DNA of 64,000 bases from Siphonodentalium dalli (GCA_032622095.1 CP136061.1:137659898-137723897), one strand, 5' to 3'. Positions 23,335-35,643 are shown, counted from the stretch's first letter. Notes: generated by a model not told the origin, from the letters alone. Translations and numbers: made by a program.

Positions 23335-23997
23335 TATATATCTCACATATATTTTGAAGACCTCTGTCTGTCTGTATGTCTGTCTGTCTGTCTGTATGTC
23401 ATTGATACAAATCTACGATTCTCGACCGATCGGGACGAAACTTGGTACGTGTGTGTAGTTTGACCAGGCGGTGGACGATGTCGTATTGACGAGCCCGTGC
23501 GGCGCCCGCTTCGCGCATGCGCAGACGAGATCTCCGAAACGGGTGGAGCTATCGACTTGAAATTTGCTATGTGAATGTATCTTGCCCCGGATACGAATTT
23601 TATCGGGTCGCCGAGCCCATGCGACGCCAGCTTCGCGCATGCGCAGACGAGATCTCGCAAACGGGTGGAGCTATCGACTTGAAATTTGGTATGTGAATGT
23701 ATCTTGCCCCGGATACGAATTTTATCGGGTCGCCGAGCCCGTGCGACGCCAGCTTCGCGCATGCGCAGACGAGATCTGGGAAACGGGGGGAGCTATCGAC
23801 TTGAAATTTGGTATGTGAATGTATCTTGCCCCGGATACGAATTTTATCGGGTCACCGAGCCCGTGCGACGCAAGCGTCGCGCATGCGCAGACCAGATCTC
23901 GGAAACGGGTAGAGCTATCGAAATTTGGTTTTTGAATAGCCCGGACAACGTCGGGCTGGTTTTGAATAGCCCGGACAACGTCGGGCTCATCGGCTAG
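23335..23997 (+). mobile_element. Helitron-like element 4 (four cores), unit 1
   Basis: A short TATATA lead is followed by TCTCACATATATTTTGAAGA at 23,341. Four cores follow (GCGCATGCGC at 23,513, 23,635, 23,757 and 23,879), all spaced 122 bp. The terminal hairpin AGCCCGGACAACGTCGGGCT is present twice in a row, before CTAG at 23,994-23,997. Confidence 0.7.
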
Positions 23998-24200
23998 TAT
24001 ATATATATAAGAGTAGGATCTGTCTGTCGAGCCGTCTGTCTGTCCGGATTTTTCTTGCAGACTGCTGGTCCGATTTCAACCAAATTTGGTGTGGTGACCC
24101 GGGGTACCCTGGCGGAGGTTATAGATGCGTTAGATTTTCGAAATTTTGATTTAAAAATTTTTAATTGTGTGTTTTCACCGTGACCCGCGCCATCCAACAG
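23998..24200 (+). mobile_element. Start of a second Helitron-like family, unit 1
   Basis: Directly after CTAG the sequence runs TATATATATAAGAGTAGGAT, then CTGTCTGTC and CCGATTTCAACCAAATTTGG. AAGAGTAGGATCTGTCTG recurs at about 24,335. No 3' terminus was identified, so the end is arbitrary. Confidence 0.4.
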
Positions 24201-24854
24201 AACAACGATATAAGTCCACTATGTGCTTATATCAGAACCAAATAAGTCCAATAAGAACCAATGACAATATTTAGGTCCAATATGAACATATTTTCCCGAT
24301 GATATATAGCATAATAATATTATCAATATATATAAAGAGTAGGATCTGTCTGCCATGTGCACAGGGCGCACACAGGGGCCAGAGGCACCAACGTACAAAG
24401 GGTCCGCATGGACAACAGGCCCCTCCGACGCTGAGTAAAGGCTTGAAGCCTGTTTCAGCTATTATATGTACGCACTTTATACATGTGTGTTCGTTGTGCC
24501 AGAAAATTCAACAATATTTTTATTGGGCATGTTGAGTTCCACATGTGTAAAGTTCTGTTGTCATGCATTGGTAAATACCTTCGCGATAGTGGCGTTGAAC
24601 ATATATTCATCGAGAATGAAATGTATGGCCCACATGTCATTGATAGTTTTTTTTAAAGGTTCTCACTATTCCAGAGCAATGCGAGGTATAACTCTTTTGG
24701 CACAATCAATACAGAGACTTTAGTGGTTGGCAGTTTTTTTCAAAGAAGCTACATTGCATTGGACAATTACGAAGATATATGGTAATGCTAAGTCAAGATA
24801 CATCGGGCATGTACAGGTCGCGATGAAATAAGTGGGATATTCAGTGGGGTGTGT
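24201..24854. other. Non-coding, unit 1 (also 34,347-35,000)
   Basis: Contains the repeated AAGAGTAGGATCTGTCTG and frames of up to 85 codons. These may be heavily decayed upstream sequence of the gene fragment that follows. No motif here is strong enough to assign. Confidence 0.35.
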
Positions 24855-25173
24855 TGTACCAGGATGATCCAAACGTTTCAGAATGATGTGGCCGAATTTG
24901 TAGCGAAGTGCACTACGGTCAGTGACTTATTTCAATATTGGCATAAGTTTTTAGCTGTGTTGGTTCCACTTCTATACGTGATCTGACGCATTCGGTGGGG
25001 GAGGTGACTGGCAATTATTTGTTTCCACATTCGGCCGAGTATTACCGGTATTCTTTACTTTCGATAGGATCCATACCTCTCGGTGGGGTTCAGTCTTTTA
25101 TGAAGATTACTTGAAGTTACAAGAGCAGTTTCCTTCCATCCACGTGGATTTTCTTGAAGGTCATTTACGGTTA
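24855..25173 (+). pseudogene. Repetitive-gene fragment truncated by the duplication junction
   Basis: Same sequence as 35,001-35,319: TVSDLFQYWHKFLAVLVPLL, a frameshift, then GDWQLFVSTFGRVLPVFF. It stops at the junction, where the reading frame runs into antisense LINE ORF1 sequence. So unit 1 holds only the front of the homologous region. Confidence 0.7.
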
Positions 25174-28100
25174 AGCATTCATTTGTTTCCTCAACTAGAT
25201 GATTGATATAGCTTGAATGCAGAGTTGGCAGGATTGATGAGAAGCGTATATCGGCAACTGAGAGCTTATCTTTAATTTTATGAATGAGTTCCGTAATTTC
25301 TGACTTTTTTGTGTGAATATTATTTCGGCAGCTATTAATGTCAATATGCAGTTACTTTGCGAACATTTCTGAATTTCGTTGCATTGTCATTCTTCAACCA
25401 CCCAATGAGTCCTCCGATTCTGTGACCAGGACGAAATTCAATGTTATTTTCGTTTTCAACTCTCATTTGATCAGAATTGAGTTTCCTCAAACACGAATCG
25501 CCGAGTATCAGGTGAAAAGGCTGGTCCAGTTCATTACGATTCACAAGATTTTGAGAAATTGCAGAGCCATCAGTCTCGTTAATCACATCACTGTCATCAG
25601 AGAAATCTGCTTCACATTCATAAAGAATTGACACCAATGATTCCTTGTGTTCAGCTAGCACATCATATTTTTTTGCAATTGGAATTTTGTGTTCAATCAC
25701 AGTCTCTGTCGTCGTCCGATTTTCAGCCACATCCACACTCTTAACGGTTAACGGCTTAATTCCCGCATTGATCGAAGGTGTTTCCGTTGTGGCGTCCGAG
25801 ACAGAATTTCTTCAAGAATCACAATCTCGATCCTTCCGTTACTTGTTCAGGAAAGGGAACTGATTCGCGAGCCTGCCATTGTGCTTTCGTAACTCTTTAG
25901 ATTCCTGCTCTAATTTAGAGATCTTCTCACCAAGCTCAGATTTTATGCTTTCAAATCGCTTACTTATCTTCAGTTCCAATTCTGCAGTGTTTGCGCATTG
26001 ATGTTGTGAAGTCATTTCGCTACGAATATCATTAATGGTTTGATGAAAATAGTCGTTCATTTCGATCCCATCCAGATTACTTTCTTCCATCATCATATGT
26101 AGCTCATCAACAGACCGTCTTAGCGTTGTGGTAGATATGTAGTCTCCAATAAATTTCCGAGCCTTTTGATTAACAGTCACACGGACTCACACCATGTTTC
26201 CGTTTTGGAGTAACAGACAGGACAGATTTACATTGTTTTTGTCAATATCAACGGATGTCACATTTATTTCTTTGCTACTTTCAATATTCGATGTGACCTG
26301 TGAAGTTTGGTTTTGAATAACATCTTCATGTTCAGGATAATTTATTACAGGTTGATCATTCCCCGTTTCAGCGTTTTCATATTGTTTGTCGAGAACGGAA
26401 TCCAGATTTTTAAGAATGTCCTTATTAATTCCGAATCAAATCCTGACTTGTAAACAACAGGCAAAATGTGTTTTAGCCACCAAGACACATTCTCTTTTGT
26501 TCCTTGCATTATAATTTTTTTTAGTGTCCGAATGAATTGAATAGTGACTCGCCGGGCTTTGGTTTTCCCGGGTACATTCACAATGTCCTCGAATAAATTT
26601 CTATCTTTATCACTTGCACATCTCCATATCATACCACATTTCTCGATAAATTGTTTATTAGTCCAATATTTTCCCTGATACCTTTTTTGTAACATTGTAA
26701 CATTCAAAACGGTTTGTATCTATTTCCAATGTTATGTATTTACCTTTGTTTTTAACTTCAATTTTCTCAAAAGTGTCCACCATTCCGTCTGTTTCTTTTT
26801 CCTGCTTTCTTCACATCCAGCGAATAGTCCCTCTCGTGTGATACGATGAAATTATCTTCAATAACATCCATTTTATTACATTATACTGTAGTTCCTGTCG
26901 CCGGTGATCCGCGAAGTTTATTTGGTAGATTTCCATCAAATTTCAATATACAGATATATAGAGAAAATCCACGGAGCAATTTCCGTTCGTGCCTATCACG
27001 ACGCGATGTTATGACTTATAAAATATAAGAATATTAGCCAAAATATAGCCAACAATAAAAATGGCAAGAACTTATGTAGAATAAATGATAGAAAAATAGT
27101 TCTTTCTCCATTTTTGGTCGCCATTTTGGCCGCCATCTTTCCAAAACATAGCATATTATTAGTACGCCACACACGTGTAAACGTCCCTATATATTTACGC
27201 GAAATTATTTCTAGAATTCAGATACTCATGTGCCTATTCTAAAAAAATAATACCGACCATATTCGACGTCATCTTGACTGGTGTCTACTAAGTCACCATT
27301 TGTTCAATATAACATTTATATGTCACAATGAACAACTGAGTGGGGTATGTTACATTCTTGGGTGGTTCTCAGTTCATTGTATAGGCTTCGGCACTAAGTG
27401 TGCGATCGAATAAATAACGATGAAAAGTAAGTTTATGTTCGATTTTTTTTGTCATATTCAGAGGAAATCAGAGTCTGCTGAGAACGTTTGCTAGTCATCA
27501 ATATAATTAGAAACACTTGTCAGCTGATAACTAAGTGAAACACAGATTATGCGACGTCCTTAACACGTGGAACAAACGTCGCACTGCCGATGACTCGAAT
27601 TCGAGTCGGCAGAATTGTTTCAAATAAATGCGAGTAGACGCAATACCGACGAATAATTATTGTGTGCAAGACAACGACTAATTGGTGATGCGTCTGAAAC
27701 TCTGAAATCCGCGTTTGAAATTAACGCATCTCTGTCGACTCGATTTTAATATCGGAGAAATGCAATCGAGCTGCATAATGATATTCTAATGAGAGAATTC
27801 CAGCTGAAACTGCAAAAATAAACAAAACAACAAAGAGCGTGATGTAATTGGGTGGTACAATGTATACCCAATCAAACATGCGTTTGTTTTAGGACGAAAG
27901 TTAAATGCTATTACACATATGGCTCATTTATTTTACTATCTATGCACAAGAACCTTTAAAATTGGACAAAAGCTCTCCAAATTGGCATATTTATTTAGGA
28001 AAATAGTCAATACTAAGGATTCATAGGATCATAAGTTGATTTTCTTCACCATTTGTTGGGCAGTTCATTCACAGTGCGTTTAACAATGTGTACTTAAATG

Positions 28101-28463
28101 GATATATTTACATACTAAGTGTTGTCATCACTAAATCCAGCATTCTGATTGGTCGGAGCCCACGTGGCTAGTTGCAGTTATTTCTCGGTGAATGCGCAAC
28201 AGCTCATAACAACATCGATACGTCAGCTCATAACAACATCGATACGTCATTTGGGTCTGGAAAGACGAACGCGTAATGTTTTGGGCGCATTTGGATTCGC
28301 GCAGGATTGACTTAATAAATCATCGGGTTTCAATTGTTCCTGTTAACTTTAACTTTTGCCAAGGGTGCTATGGGTTATTTTGGGCTGGTTTTGTCACGAT
28401 ACACTTTTCGATTTAAATACATTTACAAAAGTGGCTTTTTCGCTAAATGTATATAAATATAAG

Positions 28464-28606
28464 GATTAACTGTCATGTGGACTGTTTTTATGGAGATGTA
28501 ACAGTGAGGTAAGTGGTCATAACTTGTATGTTCGGGTTTTACACAAGTTATGACCACTTACCTCACGATTACATCTCCATAAAAACAGTCCACATGACAG
28601 TTAATC
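28464..28606. mobile_element. Foldback hairpin, unit 2
   Basis: Duplicate of 18,308-18,450. The outer pairing AAGGATTAAC/GTTAATCCTT is intact here. Confidence 0.85.
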
Positions 28607-28912
28607 CTTATATGAGACAGACAGTGCATATGGATATCAATTTATTGAGTTGTGCGTATATGACCTCATATATGGCATTTCATTATGCAGTGCTGTGCCA
28701 CAGGCAAATTTATAACATTGTCCGTACAATGGAACACACATTTTGTTTAAGAATATTTCTGTCTTCTCAATCATTAATGCACAAAGTAATCATCTTCTGT
28801 GCACAATTAATCTAGAGATGAAATAACTAAAACAACAAGAAATCCCTTTATTTTTCTCTAGTTTTTAAAATATTAGCCATAACGTATTGATTTTAGCTAA
28901 TTCTGATAAATT

Positions 28913-29166
28913 GAGACACAATATTAGATAAACTCCCAATTTTGGAGGCACATAACTCGAAAAATACTCAACGGACATAGGAAAGGTTTTCTGTTCTATA
29001 ACTCAGGATTGTGTACTATAGAAAATGGATATGAAAATGGAAGGGATTGTCACGGTGAAATTAAGTTCTTTTAGGAATATCCTTGAAAAAAAGACATAAA
29101 TTGAGTATTTTACAAAAGTTTGACAAATTTAATTCACCAATTTCGCATTTCTTGACCCTTTTTCAT
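28913..29166 (+). repeat. Dispersed repeat D, unit 2
   Basis: Duplicate of 18,757-19,010. Confidence 0.6.
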
Positions 29167-29287
29167 TTTTTGTATTTTGTTTATGATGGGTTAATGTACT
29201 TATTCCCACTGGTAAACATTGTGTTGCAATTAGTTTGAGGTGAAACCATACTGCACTGGACATAATATGTCCATGTATGTTGATTAA

Positions 29288-29781
29288 AGGCACGTGAGGC
29301 CTTAGTTGTCGAAAATATTCATATTTGTTCCAATCACCGTAAACAGAAAATCATTAAAACGCATACGGTTTCGTTCATATATACCATGACCATCGCGTAA
29401 ACAGCATGTTATCATAAAGATTTACTATATTTTACCTAAGCAAGAGCCTGATTGTGTTACAGAAGACAGCACAATGCTGCTGGCTAATCACACACAAATG
29501 GCATAAACGCTCTTTGTTCGTTCCATATCAGGAATTCACCAACAAAGAACGCTCTTTATGTTTACCATCATAATATAAACAAACACCAGAAAAGTAAATT
29601 TTTATGATTTTGTTTACATAACAATGGTCAAAGATATGACAATAACATACTGTTTAAGCGATATTTCTTATTTGTATACGGACAAAGTCTGTCTACATTT
29701 TGTTGTTCTTTCTGTTTGTGGCGGTTTTTGACGGGTGGAAATATTTTCACAGGATACCCACCGCCAAGGCCAACCGTACCT
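29288..29781 (+). mobile_element. TTAA-type MITE, family F1, unit 2
   Basis: Duplicate of 19,132-19,625, with TTAA at both borders. Confidence 0.8.
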
Positions 29782-30642
29782 TTAATCACTTGTCAATTTA
29801 TTTCAAGTTCGAACATTGGTTTGGTTCGATGAAAATTGTTATGCCCCTTGTATTGACTCAGAATTTATTTATTTTTGGTGTTAAACAAATTAACTGGAAG
29901 GCCAATCGGAATCGGTCGATATTTGGGTTTTATGTTTATAATCGGCATCGGCAAAAAATTACCCCCTGCCGTTCCGATTAGGTTCCGATTGTTTTCTTTT
30001 TTCCAGCAAAGCGAATAAACAGTAATTCTAATTCACTCATTCAGCCTCCAAGCAGGTAAATCAAATTTCGGCGACGCTGATATTAATCTTAGTTGAATAT
30101 ATTGTCGGTTTATTTTATACGTTGTGTCTAGGATTTCGAGCCTGCATGAGATACTCTTCCATTAGCAACACATATATGGTCATAACACGTTAAAATCCAA
30201 CACCGGTCTTCTCAAACGTCAAACTATAAACGCCTTCAATAAATCACAAGTTATGGAATAAATGTTGCGATCATTTTATCCAATCGATCAAAACGGCATT
30301 TCTGTTCAGGGATATCAAAGACGGAAGCCGGGTGTAGTTGATATACGTGAATCTTGGACGCATTTATTAAAACCGGAAACCAATTTTAAATGTTATCGAC
30401 AAACGATCACACCACATTGGAGTATCGTCGTGAAGCTAATTGAAATAAATTCTAGCTGTTTCCTTCTGTAATGGCCGATGACGGTCTTCTGTGTCAGCAA
30501 CTAATGCGGACACGATTGGATAGCGAAATACATGCACTTTACGCTTGGCACACATACCTTCGTATTATCGTATGCGTAAAACGTATGCGAATTAACGCAC
30601 GAAAATGATACGATAATAACGCAGGTATGTGTACCTACCACG

Positions 30643-32059
30643 TATGGCAAGCCAACCGCTATTTAATATTAATTTTACTTAAGTAAAAATAAAATTACAC
30701 TTTATTTTACATAAGGGAAATAAAATGTCATTTTATTTCACTTAAGTGAAATAACGGTCATTTTTTTATTTTACTTAAGTAAAAAACAATTTTACTTAAG
30801 TAAAATTAACCATGTTTGAACTTAAGTAGAATTCTTTTTTACTTAAGTAAAATAAAAAAAATGACCTTTATTTTTCTTAAGTAAAAAATAATTCTACTTA
30901 AGTAAAATAATACGTTAATTTTACTTAAGTAAAATAAATGACATCTATCGATGACCGGTAGATGGCGTTTATTTCACTTAAGTGAAATAAAGCGCCCACT
31001 ATGGGAGTCATCTTGCAAACTAATAATTGCTCCCTTGGCACGTACGCCGGAGGTGCTGTTCATGTTCGTGAGAAAGTTATCTCCCGTTGTGTATTATAAA
31101 TGGCGGATTTCTTCCATTTACTAATAATAGGCCTAACGTATTTACATAATTATGGCAGATTCAGTCGATACAACACTGGACTCAATTTCCAGGGTTATAC
31201 GAGAGACTGATAGAATATTCTCTGAAGGGGATATAGGAGATTTGCATCGCACGGAGATCAGAATACGTACCGCTGTTGTCAAAAAACTTCTAACCTGACA
31301 ACTCGAGGGAACTATAACCAATACATATATTTCCCCCAGTGCGATGTAATACGAGAGCACCTAGAGACTAGAATAAATTCGCCAACTGCATGTACCAGCA
31401 TAATAAGCATCAAACAACACAAACGCATCACAGATTTTAGCAGTTTTCTCTGATTATTTATGTACTGGCAGTGGGTGTGGAATGTTTTCAATTTTATTGC
31501 ATGAGGTTGATGCTATAAGCTGTCATCTATATATCATAAAACAATCGCTGTCCTTATAACAAGGTAACCTGTGGTTTGGTGGGATTTGGCGATGGTCTCT
31601 AAACTGATTGGGGGAAAATCATTAATAACTCTTAACATTCGGTTGCACTTTATTTTACTGAAGTAAAATAAATGACATCTATCTATGACCGGTAGATGGC
31701 GTTTATTTCACTTAAGTGAAATAAACCCAAATGTTCATTTATTTTACTTAAGTAAAAAAGAATTTTACTTAAGTTGAATAAAAACTGTTTTATTTCACTT
31801 AAGTAAAATTCTTTTTTACTTAAATAAAATATAAAAAGGGCATAACATAATGGTAATTTTATTTCACTTAAGTAAAATTAGTGTGCGTTTTAATTTTACT
31901 TAAGTAAAATAAAATGTCATTTTATTTTACTTAAGTAAAATAAAACCATGTAGATTGCGCTTTATTTCACTTGTCATTTTATTTCACTTAAGTGAAATAA
32001 AGTGTCATTTTATTTTACTTAAGTAAAATTAATATTAAATAGCGGTTTGGTTTGCCATA
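30643..32059. mobile_element. 1.4-kb element with CTTAAG-palindrome arrays, unit 2
   Basis: Duplicate of 20,487-21,903, with ACCACG at 30,637-30,642 and 32,060-32,065. One palindrome is intact here (TTTTACTTAAGTAAAA near 30,770) where unit 1 has ATTTAAGT, so unit 1 is again the mutated copy. Confidence 0.8.
31152..31298 (+). CDS. Short ORF in the centre of the CTTAAG element, unit 2
   Basis: Duplicate of 20,996-21,142 with no change noticed. Confidence 0.25.
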   Translation: MADSVDTTLDSISRVIRETDRIFSEGDIGDLHRTEIRIRTAVVKKLLT

Positions 32060-32377
32060 ACCACGTGCGTGGCGAATCATTTCTCCAAGATGTCTTCATC
32101 GTGTGGTGAGGCTTCATCAAGAAAAAGAATAGAAGAATTTGGGAGCATCCTATTGCTAAGACACGGAAAGATCAAGGAGTCTTTCAGAACCTATCCTTCC
32201 AGATATAATAACAAATTATATATGTCGAAGCACATGGGTGAAATCGGGATCGATTTGGCTTGAGGGACATCTCAATGTACCATTCCGATCGACACATTTC
32301 GATAATAACTGAGAATTTGATCACGCTCACTGAGTTAAGCAAATATAAAGCAATGAGCGCGTGCCTCCATAACTCGG

Positions 32378-32742
32378 ATATATATATATATATATATATA
32401 TACATACAGCTTCGCGCATGCGCAGACCAGATATCGGAAACGGGTGGAGCTACCGACTTGAAATTTGGTATGTGAATGTATCTTGCCCCGGATACGAATT
32501 TTATCGGGTCGCCGAGCCCGTGCGACGCAAACTTCGCGCATGCGCAGACCAGATCTCGGAAACGGGTGGAGCTATCGACTTGAAATTTGGTATGTGAATG
32601 TATCTTGCCCCGGATACGAATTTTTTCGGGTCGCCGAGCCCGTGCGACGCCAGCTTCGCGCATGCGCAGACCAGATCTCGGAAACGGGTAGCGCTATCGA
32701 CTTGAAATTTGGTTTTTTAACAACGTCGGGCTCATCGGCTAG
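32378..32742 (+). mobile_element. Helitron-like element 1, unit 2
   Basis: Duplicate of 22,222-22,596 with a (TA)n tract shorter by 10 bp including one CATA. Ends CTAG at 32,742. Confidence 0.65.
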
Positions 32743-33242
32743 TCTCATATATTTTGAAGACCTCTGTATGTTTGTCTGTCTGTATGTCTGTCATTTATAC
32801 AAATCTACGATTCTCGACCGATCGGGACGAAACTTGGTACGTGTGTGTAGTTTGACCAGGCGGTCGACGTTGTCGTATTGGCGAGTCCGTGTGGCGCCCG
32901 CTTCGCGCATGCGCAGACGAGATCTCGGAAATGGGTGGAGCTATCGACTTGAAATTTGCTATGTGAATGTATCTTGCCCCGGATACCAATTTTATCGGGT
33001 CGCCGAGCCCGTGCGACGCAAGCTTCGCGCATGCGCAGACCAGATCTCGGAAACGGGTGGAGCTATCGACTTGAAATTTGCTATGTGAATGTGTCTTGCC
33101 CCGGATACGAATTTTATCGGGTCGCCGAGCCCGTGCGACGCCCGCTTCGCGCATGCGCAGACCAGATCTCGGAAACGGATGGAGCTATCGACTTGAAATA
33201 TGGTTGTTGAATAGCCCGGACAACGTCGGGCTCATCGGCTAG
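32743..33242 (+). mobile_element. Helitron-like element 2, unit 2
   Basis: Duplicate of 22,597-23,096, with the same TC start, three cores, hairpin and CTAG. Confidence 0.75.
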
Positions 33243-33480
33243 TCTCATATATATTTTGAAGACCTCTGTCTGTCTGTATGTTTGTCTGTCATTTATACAA
33301 ATCTACGATTCTCGACCGATCGGGACGAAACTTGGTACGTGTGTGTAGTTTGACCAGGCGGTCGTCGTTGTCGTATTGGCGAGCCCGTGCGACGCCCGTG
33401 CAGCGCATGCGCAGACGAGATCTCGGAAACGGGTGGAGCTATCGACTTGAAATTTGGTTTTTGAATAGCTCATCGGCTAG
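33243..33480 (+). mobile_element. Helitron-like element 3, unit 2
   Basis: Duplicate of 23,097-23,334. Confidence 0.7.
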
Positions 33481-34143
33481 TATATATCTCACATATATTT
33501 TGAAGACCTCTGTCTGTCTGTATGTCTGTCTGTCTGTCTGTATGTCATTGATACAAATCTACGATTCTCGACCGATCGGGACGAAACTTGGTACGTGTGT
33601 GTAGTTTGACCAGGCGGTGGACGATGTCGTATTGACGAGCCCGTGCGGCGCCCGCTTCGCGCATGCGCAGACGAGATCTCCGAAACGGGTGGAGCTATCG
33701 ACTTGAAATTTGCTATGTGAATGTATCTTGCCCCGGATACGAATTTTATCGGGTCGCCGAGCCCATGCGACGCCAGCTTCGCGCATGCGCAGACGAGATC
33801 TCGCAAACGGGTGGAGCTATCGACTTGAAATTTGGTATGTGAATGTATCTTGCCCCGGATACGAATTTTATCGGGTCGCCGAGCCCGTGCGACGCCAGCT
33901 TCGCGCATGCGCAGACGAGATCTGGGAAACGGGGGGAGCTATCGACTTGAAATTTGGTATGTGAATGTATCTTGCCCCGGATACGAATTTTATCGGGTCA
34001 CCGAGCCCGTGCGACGCAAGCGTCGCGCATGCGCAGACCAGATCTCGGAAACGGGTAGAGCTATCGAAATTTGGTTTTTGAATAGCCCGGACAACGTCGG
34101 GCTGGTTTTGAATAGCCCGGACAACGTCGGGCTCATCGGCTAG
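33481..34143 (+). mobile_element. Helitron-like element 4, unit 2
   Basis: Duplicate of 23,335-23,997; CTAG at 34,140-34,143. Confidence 0.7.
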
Positions 34144-34346
34144 TATATATATATAAGAGTAGGATCTGTCTGTCGAGCCGTCTGTCTGTCCGGATTTTTC
34201 TTGCAGACTGCTGGTCCGATTTCAACCAAATTTGGTGTGGTGACCCGGGGTACCCTGGCGGAGGTTATAGATGCGTTAGATTTTCGAAATTTTGATTTAA
34301 AAAATTTTAATTGTGTGTTTTCACCGTGACCCGCGCCATCCAACAG
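34144..34346 (+). mobile_element. Start of a second Helitron-like family, unit 2
   Basis: Duplicate of 23,998-24,200, with one T/A change in the A/T run. Confidence 0.4.
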
Positions 34347-35000
34347 AACAACGATATAAGTCCACTATGTGCTTATATCAGAACCAAATAAGTCCAATAA
34401 GAACCAATGACAATATTTAGGTCCAATATGAACATATTTTCCCGATGATATATAGCATAATAATATTATCAATATATATAAAGAGTAGGATCTGTCTGCC
34501 ATGTGCACAGGGCGCACACAGGGGCCAGAGGCACCAACGTACAAAGGGTCCGCATGGACAACAGGCCCCTCCGACGCTGAGTAAAGGCTTGAAGCCTGTT
34601 TCAGCTATTATATGTACGCACTTTATACATGTGTGTTCGTTGTGCCAGAAAATTCAACAATATTTTTATTGGGCATGTTGAGTTCCACATGTGTAAAGTT
34701 CTGTTGTCATGCATTGGTAAATACCTTCGCGATAGTGGCGTTGAACATATATTCATCGAGAATGAAATGTATGGCCCACATGTCATTGATAGTTTTTTTT
34801 AAAGGTTCTCACTATTCCAGAGCAATGCGAGGTATAACTCTTTTGGCACAATCAATACAGAGACTTTAGTGGTTGGCAGTTTTTTTCAAAGAAGCTACAT
34901 TGCATTGGACAATTACGAAGATATATGGTAATGCTAAGTCAAGATACATCGGGCATGTACAGGTCGCGATGAAATAAGTGGGATATTCAGTGGGGTGTGT

Positions 35001-35643
35001 TGTACCAGGATGATCCAAACGTTTCAGAATGATGTGGCCGAATTTGTAGCGAAGTGCACTACGGTCAGTGACTTATTTCAATATTGGCATAAGTTTTTAG
35101 CTGTGTTGGTTCCACTTCTATACGTGATCTGACGCATTCGGTGGGGGAGGTGACTGGCAATTATTTGTTTCCACATTCGGCCGAGTATTACCGGTATTCT
35201 TTACTTTCGATAGGATCCATACCTCTCGGTGGGGTTCAGTCTTTTATGAAGATTACTTGAAGTTACAAGAGCAGTTTCCTTCCATCCACGTGGATTTTCT
35301 TGAAGGTCATTTACGGTTAAGCAAACATCGCGGTGGTTCACGGGGCAGATTGACGATGGACCAAGCTCTTGAGCAGACATACAGCAAGTTGTGTGGGTGG
35401 CATCATATACGTATGACTAGATTGGGCAATGCTGTCGCTAAGCATGATCTGATAAAGCATGAGAAGGTACAATTTTCTAAACTTATGCGCGAAGCTTGCA
35501 ACAAGAACGATAATGATGAGTATTCCCTGCACCACGATTTCACAGATGCCATTTCAGTTCGCGGTGCAAACTGTGTGCTACTTATAATAGTATACATAAA
35601 GCAAAGAAGAAATCCATTTGACACATCAGGGGACTGTCATATC
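35001..35643 (+). pseudogene. Widespread repetitive invertebrate gene family, front half (split by insertion)
   Basis: Decayed coding sequence of a gene family that I recognise as abundant in corals, molluscs and lancelets but cannot name. In order: NDVAEFVAKCTTVSDLFQYW, PLLYVI, a stop/frameshift at about 35,125, then GDWQLFVSTFGRVLPVFF, TFDRIHTSRWGSVFYEDYLK, GGSRGRLTMDQALEQTYSK (about 35,332-35,388) and NPFDTSGD just before the break. It resembles the family pattern of an R-x-G-D-W-x-L start, an LPW-FF-DR-YAR-like centre and an MDQALEQ/VDHAHEQ-like box. Translation then runs into the 6,900-bp element at 35,644. The gene resumes at 42,544. Its function in other animals is unknown to me. Confidence 0.65.

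Larger units (their letters stand above)
15017..25173. repeat. 10.15-kb tandem duplication, unit 1
   Basis: Every position in this segment has a counterpart about 10,156 bp (later 10,146 bp) downstream. The left edge is AGCATTCATTTG at 15,017, and the right edge is GGTTAAGCA spanning 25,169-25,177. Differences noticed: A/G near 15,063; one extra A near 15,290; C/T near 17,040; C/A near 17,226; A/C at 18,451; T/C near 20,628; a (TA)n plus CATA length change of 10 bp at about 22,250; A/C near 22,542; T/A near 24,158. The interior content is annotated separately. Confidence 0.95.
25174..35319. repeat. 10.15-kb tandem duplication, unit 2
   Basis: Second head-to-tail copy of 15,017-25,173. Its right edge continues into unique sequence (GGTTAAGCAAACATCG at 35,315), where the reading frame of a repetitive gene carries on. 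The left flank of unit 1 and the right end share only AGCA, so the junction looks like microhomology-mediated joining or an assembly duplication. Confidence 0.95.

Noticed and set aside
22028-23997. Many overlapping 70-200-codon ORFs on both strands with repeated motifs (such as RRADQISETGGAI-like or GLGDPIKF-like)
   Set aside because: They are translations of the 122-bp Helitron-like core repeats, open in several frames because 122-bp units rotate frame and lack stops; no codon-level conservation.
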